Positions 60,885 through 64,000 of a DNA stretch of 64,000 bases are shown in pieces. The stretch is taken from NCBI RefSeq assembly GCF_002294725.1, contig NZ_NSFT01000005.1:248001-312000 (forward strand), read 5' to 3'. The DNA comes from Mesorhizobium sp. WSM4313. GTDB lineage: Bacteria; Pseudomonadota; Alphaproteobacteria; Rhizobiales; Rhizobiaceae. The notes beneath the pieces are model-generated. The model made no database searches and had not been told where the DNA came from. It worked only from the letters and a program-made list of their open reading frames with translations. The number at the start of each line of letters is the position of its first letter. Positions within the stretch are counted from its first letter, which is position 1. A program made the position numbers and the translations under genes.

Positions 60885-60989
60885 TAGAGCAATTCCAGGA
60901 AAAGTGTGCCACGGTTTTCCGTCAGGAATTGCGTCAAAACAAAGAGATAGAGTGGTCCGCCGTTTCCGTGAAACGGCGGACCACTCTGG
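60885..60989. repeat. Dispersed ~100-bp repeat, copy D (inverted relative to B)
   Basis: TAGAGCAATTCCAGGAAAAG, then ACGGTTTTCCGTCAGGAATTGC, GTCAAAACAAAGAGATAGAG, and the hairpin GGTCCGCCGTTTC-cgt-GAAACGGCGGACC. It is the reverse complement layout of copy B. It lies just upstream of the GT-C-like gene. Confidence 0.8.
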
Positions 60990-61058
60990 AGAATTTTCGC
61001 GATCCTGCACGATCGGGCGTAACAAAGCGTAAAGCCGCCGCGGCTGTGGCTGAAAGCG

Positions 61059-61733
61059 TCAGCCCTGGTTGGCAGCGATCCAGATGACGTGGCGGGCGCC
61101 GCGCTTGCCGTTGGCCCGCGTGCTGATCTCCTCGACCGCGAAGCCGGCATGTTTCAGCCGTCGGGTGAAGCCACTGTCCGGCCCCTGCGACCAGACCGCC
61201 AGAACGCCGCCGGGCCTCAACGCGGCGCGCGCGGCCGCAAGGCCGGCGGCGCCATAGAGCGTGTCATTGCCCTCGTAGACGATGCCTTCGGGACCGTTGT
61301 CGACATCGAGCAGGATCGCGTCCCAGGCGGCTTTCTCCGCCCCTATCACCTGGCCGACATCGGCCTCGCGAATGGTGACGCGGGGATCGTCGAGGCAGCC
61401 GCCGAAGATCCCCGACATGGGGCCGCGTGCCCAGTCGACGACCGCGGGGACGAGTTCGGCCACGGTGACGGCAGCGTTCCGATCGAGCGCGGCGAGGGCG
61501 GCGCGCAAGGTGAAGCCCATGCCGAGCCCGCCGATAAGGATGCTTGGCCGCTCGCGTCCGGCGATACGCTGACAGGAAAGCCTGGCCAGCGCTTCCTCGG
61601 AACCGCTGAGGCGGCTGTTCATCAGCTCGTTGGTGCCGAGCATGATCGAGAATTCAGCGCCGCGCCGCTTCAGGCGCAGCTCCTGGCCGCCATCGGGCGT
61701 GCGGGCGGAGTCGAGCTGAACCCAGGGGATCAC
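61059..61733 (-). CDS. Spermidine-synthase-like methyltransferase-fold protein
   Basis: A 224-residue protein with the nucleotide-binding motif LIGGLGMGFTLRAAL, VAELVPAVVDWARGPM, and an acidic ILLDVDNGPEGIVYEGNDTLYG loop, as in spermidine synthase-like proteins. It lacks the N-terminal beta-barrel of true spermidine synthases. GTG 61733 is chosen because relatives begin at the Ile-Pro-Trp-Val segment; no ATG is near. It lies 29 nt after yhhQ on the same strand and may be cotranscribed. Confidence 0.72.
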   Translation of the reverse strand: MIPWVQLDSARTPDGGQELRLKRRGAEFSIMLGTNELMNSRLSGSEEALARLSCQRIAGRERPSILIGGLGMGFTLRAALAALDRNAAVTVAELVPAVVDWARGPMSGIFGGCLDDPRVTIREADVGQVIGAEKAAWDAILLDVDNGPEGIVYEGNDTLYGAAGLAAARAALRPGGVLAVWSQGPDSGFTRRLKHAGFAVEEISTRANGKRGARHVIWIAANQG

Positions 61734-61762
61734 GGCCTGATTCCACTTGCTGGGTTCATGGC

Positions 61763-62443
61763 CTAGAACGCGACCGCCGGCTGGCTCCAGCGCGCGGCGA
61801 GCAGCCGGTAGGGGATCAGCGCCACCACGGCGATGATCAGCTTGACCGAAAGGTCGCCGAGCGCCCAGGAGACCCAGCGCATCGTCTCGACCGGCAGCAC
61901 GCCCATCAGCGGCGCGGTCTCCAGTGCGAAGCTGTCGTTGGGACCGGCAAAGGCGAAGGCGGCGGAGAAGGCGACGCCGAAGAAGACGACGGTATCGAAG
62001 ATGGAGCCGACCAGCGTGCCGATGATCGGCGCGCGCCACCAGCTCTGCCGGCGCAGCCGGTTGAAGACGGTAACGTCCAGCAATTGCGCGGCGAGGAAGG
62101 CAGCGCCGGAAGCGCCGGCGATGCGCACCAGCCGGTCGGCGGCGGTCTCGAACTCGATCAGCCCATGACGGAACAGGAAGGGCGGAATCAGGATCGAACA
62201 GGTCACCGCGGTCATGAAGCCGACGAACACCACCTTGCGCGCCACGGCCGGGCCATAGCGGCGGTTGGCGAGGTCGGTGACCAGGAAGGAGAAAGGATAG
62301 GTGAAGGCGCCCCAGGTCAGCAGGTCCGCCAGCGACAGGCCGCCGACTTGGCCCTGCATCGGGAACTGCACGAGGATATTCGACGCCACGACGACAAGCG
62401 CCATGGCGGCCACGAAGGGCAAATATCGCGTCAGGAAATACAT
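61763..62443 (-). CDS. yhhQ: Queuosine-precursor transporter (YhhQ/COG1738, VUT family)
   Basis: A 226-residue membrane protein with six predicted helices. Family stretches are WGAFTYPFSFLVTDLANRRYG, the QLLDVTVFNRLRRQSWW segment and ISTLVGS-like GTLVGSIFDTVVFF. The E. coli homologue imports preQ0/preQ1 for queuosine synthesis. The start codon is part of a predicted preQ1-type aptamer in the leader, so translation is probably shut off when preQ1 is plentiful. The spermidine-synthase-like gene follows. Confidence 0.88.
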   Translation of the reverse strand: MYFLTRYLPFVAAMALVVVASNILVQFPMQGQVGGLSLADLLTWGAFTYPFSFLVTDLANRRYGPAVARKVVFVGFMTAVTCSILIPPFLFRHGLIEFETAADRLVRIAGASGAAFLAAQLLDVTVFNRLRRQSWWRAPIIGTLVGSIFDTVVFFGVAFSAAFAFAGPNDSFALETAPLMGVLPVETMRWVSWALGDLSVKLIIAVVALIPYRLLAARWSQPAVAF

Positions 62444-62470
62444 TTTTTTATCCTGGGTAATGGAACCAGC
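62441..62470 (-). ncRNA. preQ1-I-like riboswitch (compact), predicted
   Basis: On the minus strand the leader reads (G)CUGG-UUC-CAUUA-C-CCAG-GAU-A6-AUG. CUGG and CCAG form P1; UUC follows as in L1; an unpaired C precedes CCAG as the expected preQ1-pairing base; and an AU(A)6 tail follows as in L3. CAUU (62462-62459) can pair with AAUG (62444-62441) as the pseudoknot P2, covering the start codon. The AGGA of the ribosome site is in P1. Loop L2 is about three bases shorter than the Bacillus aptamer. Confidence 0.55.
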
Positions 62471-62491
62471 CGAGCGTCATGCCGACGCTCG
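62471..62491 (-). other. Perfect hairpin directly 5' of the aptamer
   Basis: CGAGCGTC and GACGCTCG are 8-bp perfect complements with a 5-nt loop and abut P1 of the predicted aptamer. It could stack on the aptamer or be the 5' end of the leader. Confidence 0.6.
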
Positions 62492-62557
62492 CTCCTGTTT
62501 CGAGCACCGGTCTGGCCGGGGCTCGAGGCGGTCGTCCCCCGCCTAAAAACTGCGGCT

Positions 62558-62854
62558 TTAAGCGGCCGACTGCTCGGCCAGCTTCTTGGCGATCTGCTTC
62601 TTGAGCAGACGGGCGCGCTGCGACAATTCCTTGACGTCGGCCTTGGCCAGGAAAGCGTCGAGGCCGCCGCGGTGCTCGACCGAACGCAGCGCGTTGGCCG
62701 AAATGCGCAGGCGAACATTCTGGTTCAGCGCTTCGGAAATCAGCGTCACATTAACCAGATTCGGCAGGAAGCGACGCTTGGTCTTGTTGTTGGCGTGGCT
62801 CACATTGTTGCCAGTCTGGACTGCCTTGGCAGTGAGTTCGCAGGTGCGGGACAT
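62558..62854 (-). CDS. rpmB: 50S ribosomal protein L28
   Basis: A 98-residue ribosomal protein: [63 protein letters not shown] lies 12 nt before ATG 62854. Unlike zinc-binding L28 forms, only one Cys is present, so it is the C-minus type that does not need zinc. A single gene transcribed divergently from the DUF3108 protein gene. Confidence 0.95.
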   Translation of the reverse strand: MSRTCELTAKAVQTGNNVSHANNKTKRRFLPNLVNVTLISEALNQNVRLRISANALRSVEHRGGLDAFLAKADVKELSQRARLLKKQIAKKLAEQSAA

Positions 62855-63110
62855 CTTGTCTAACCTCAGTTCTAAGCCTGCCAAACCATTCTGCCCGCGC
62901 CGGGCGGCGCGCGGTCTCGGTCAGGCGGCCTTTGGAAAAGTTGGCGTTCCATAGTGGCATTTCACCACTGCGTCAAGCTCCGGCACGCGCCCCGCTGTCA
63001 GGCACGCTCCATATAAAGGCCGGATTTCACAGTATAAGCCCATCGCGAAGGGATCTGCCAGGCTGGAGCCGCTGCGTTCCGGCCGAACCGCCAGGGATCA
63101 GCCAGCCGCC

Positions 63111-63902
63111 ATGCTCCGTCCTTCTTATGCACTTGCCGCCCTGCTTGCCGTTGCCGTGCCGGCAACGAGCTTCGCCGCCGCGCCGCCGCAGTCGTTCAAG
63201 GGCGAGTATACGGTGTCGTTTCTCGGCCTTTCGATCGCCAGGGCGACTTTCTCCAGCCGATACCAAGGCGACAACTATGCCATTGACGGCACCGTCTCGG
63301 CCGCCGGCCTCGGCAAGTTGTTCGACGACACGAAAGGCACGATTTCCTCGAAAGGCACCATTTCCGGCAAACAGATGCAGCCGCACGCATTCCGGGCCGA
63401 CTATACGTCGGGCAAGAAGGCCTCGATGGTCGATATCCGCTTCAACAACGGCGCCGTCACCTCCACGCAAGTCGTTCCCGCGCCAAAGAAGCGCGATCCG
63501 AAGAGCTGGGTGCCGCTGGGCGATAGCGACCTGAAATCGGTGCTCGATCCGATGGCCGCGACCGTCATCCATGCCGACAGCCTGGACAAGGTCTGCGGAC
63601 GCACGGTCAAGTTCTATGATGGCGAGATGCGCGCCGACCTGACCTTGACCTATGCCTCCAAGGGATCGATCTCGGTGCCGGGCTACAAGGGCGACACGGT
63701 GACCTGCAAAATGGGCTTCGAGCCGGTGGCGGGCTATCGCAAGGGCCGCAAGGCACTGAATTTCCTGAAGAACAAGAGCCGCATGCTGGTGACGTTTGCA
63801 CCGCTCGGCCAATCCGGCATATATGCGCCGATCCGCGCCACGGTCGGGACCCAGATTGGTCCGCTGACCATCAGCGCGAGACGGTTCGAGGCGGTAAATT
63901 AG
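63111..63902 (+). CDS. DUF3108 domain protein, periplasmic
   Basis: A 263-residue exported protein: signal peptide of about 23 residues (ending Phe-Ala-Ala), then a beta-rich DUF3108-type domain (FKGEYTVSFLGLSIARATFS, DDTKGTISSKG, NNGAVTSTQVVPAPKKRDP, KVCGRTVKFYDGEMRADLTL). Two Cys may form a disulfide. Function is unknown; the fold resembles lipoprotein-carrier-like proteins. The partner DMT-type gene follows 32 nt later. Confidence 0.8.
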   Translation: MLRPSYALAALLAVAVPATSFAAAPPQSFKGEYTVSFLGLSIARATFSSRYQGDNYAIDGTVSAAGLGKLFDDTKGTISSKGTISGKQMQPHAFRADYTSGKKASMVDIRFNNGAVTSTQVVPAPKKRDPKSWVPLGDSDLKSVLDPMAATVIHADSLDKVCGRTVKFYDGEMRADLTLTYASKGSISVPGYKGDTVTCKMGFEPVAGYRKGRKALNFLKNKSRMLVTFAPLGQSGIYAPIRATVGTQIGPLTISARRFEAVN

Positions 63903-63934
63903 GACAGGCGCCACCGCGCGCCGGCGGGGGAAAT

Positions 63935-64000
63935 ATGGGGCGCGCAACACTGATCGGGTTTTCGGCGGTCGCCATGTGGGCGCTGCTGGCGCTGCTCACC
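63935..64000 (+). CDS. DMT-superfamily exporter (YddG-like), N-terminus only
   Basis: The first 22 codons (MGRATLIGFSAVAMWALLALLT) are visible; the rest lies beyond the window. They form the first membrane helix with the GFSA..MWALLALLT pattern of YddG/EamA aromatic amino-acid exporters. A GGGGGAAAT site precedes the ATG. Confidence 0.6.
   Translation, partial: MGRATLIGFSAVAMWALLALLT

Overview
The window is GC-rich chromosomal DNA of an alphaproteobacterium, most likely Rhizobiales and close to Mesorhizobium. This rests on gene content and order (aroK-aroB-CBS gene, xerD-accA, bolA/J-domain/cobS-cobT, yeaG-yeaH-spoVR) and on rhizobial-type intergenic palindromes. It is inference from recognised proteins; no search was run.

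Layout. 1-7.1 kb: an amine-catabolism locus with a partial FAD amine oxidase, an ABC transporter (ATPase and two permeases, no binding protein), a class III aminotransferase and a Rieske oxygenase. The aminotransferase and Rieske promoters share the palindrome TTGAA-N6-TTCAA. 7.5-12.6 kb: small proteins and signalling genes (hybrid histidine kinase, OmpR-type regulator, and a divergent regulator with a degenerate receiver). 12.9-18.6 kb: L,D-transpeptidase, then an RND efflux pump with a divergent TetR gene. 18.7-28.8 kb: PiT phosphate transporter, ketone-body genes (patatin, acetoacetate decarboxylase, 3-hydroxybutyrate dehydrogenase), a ChrB/ChrA pair, and an ECF sigma/anti-sigma pair. 29-33.2 kb: a cyclase-FHA fusion, a long 2-hydroxyacid dehydrogenase, and two unrecognised genes beside tRNA-Arg(CCU). 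33.4-54.9 kb: mostly core genes for peptidoglycan, CobW, TusA, AccA, XerD, shikimate steps, the PrkA/YeaH/SpoVR stress module, BolA and cobaltochelatase.

54.9-58.06 kb is an accessory scar: a HARE-HTH-like protein, a tRNA/tmRNA-like 3' end, an XRE regulator, an IS1595-type transposase remnant, another broken gene and a Phd/RelE-type toxin-antitoxin pair. Pieces of one dispersed repeat lie at both edges. 58.06-64 kb returns to chromosomal genes: a 2OG oxygenase, a GT-C-like membrane protein, a spermidine-synthase-like protein, the queuosine-precursor transporter YhhQ, L28, a DUF3108 protein and the start of a DMT exporter.

Most notable signals: (i) a compact preQ1-I-like aptamer directly before yhhQ, with the start codon in the predicted pseudoknot; (ii) paired operators in the amine locus; (iii) a roughly 100-bp dispersed repeat that supplies stop codons to neighbouring genes; (iv) a perfect 33-bp palindrome inside the end of aroB, next to a CorC-type protein lacking most of its membrane domain. 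I did not find a convincing wholly new multi-gene system; the best unexplained genes are the two beside tRNA-Arg.
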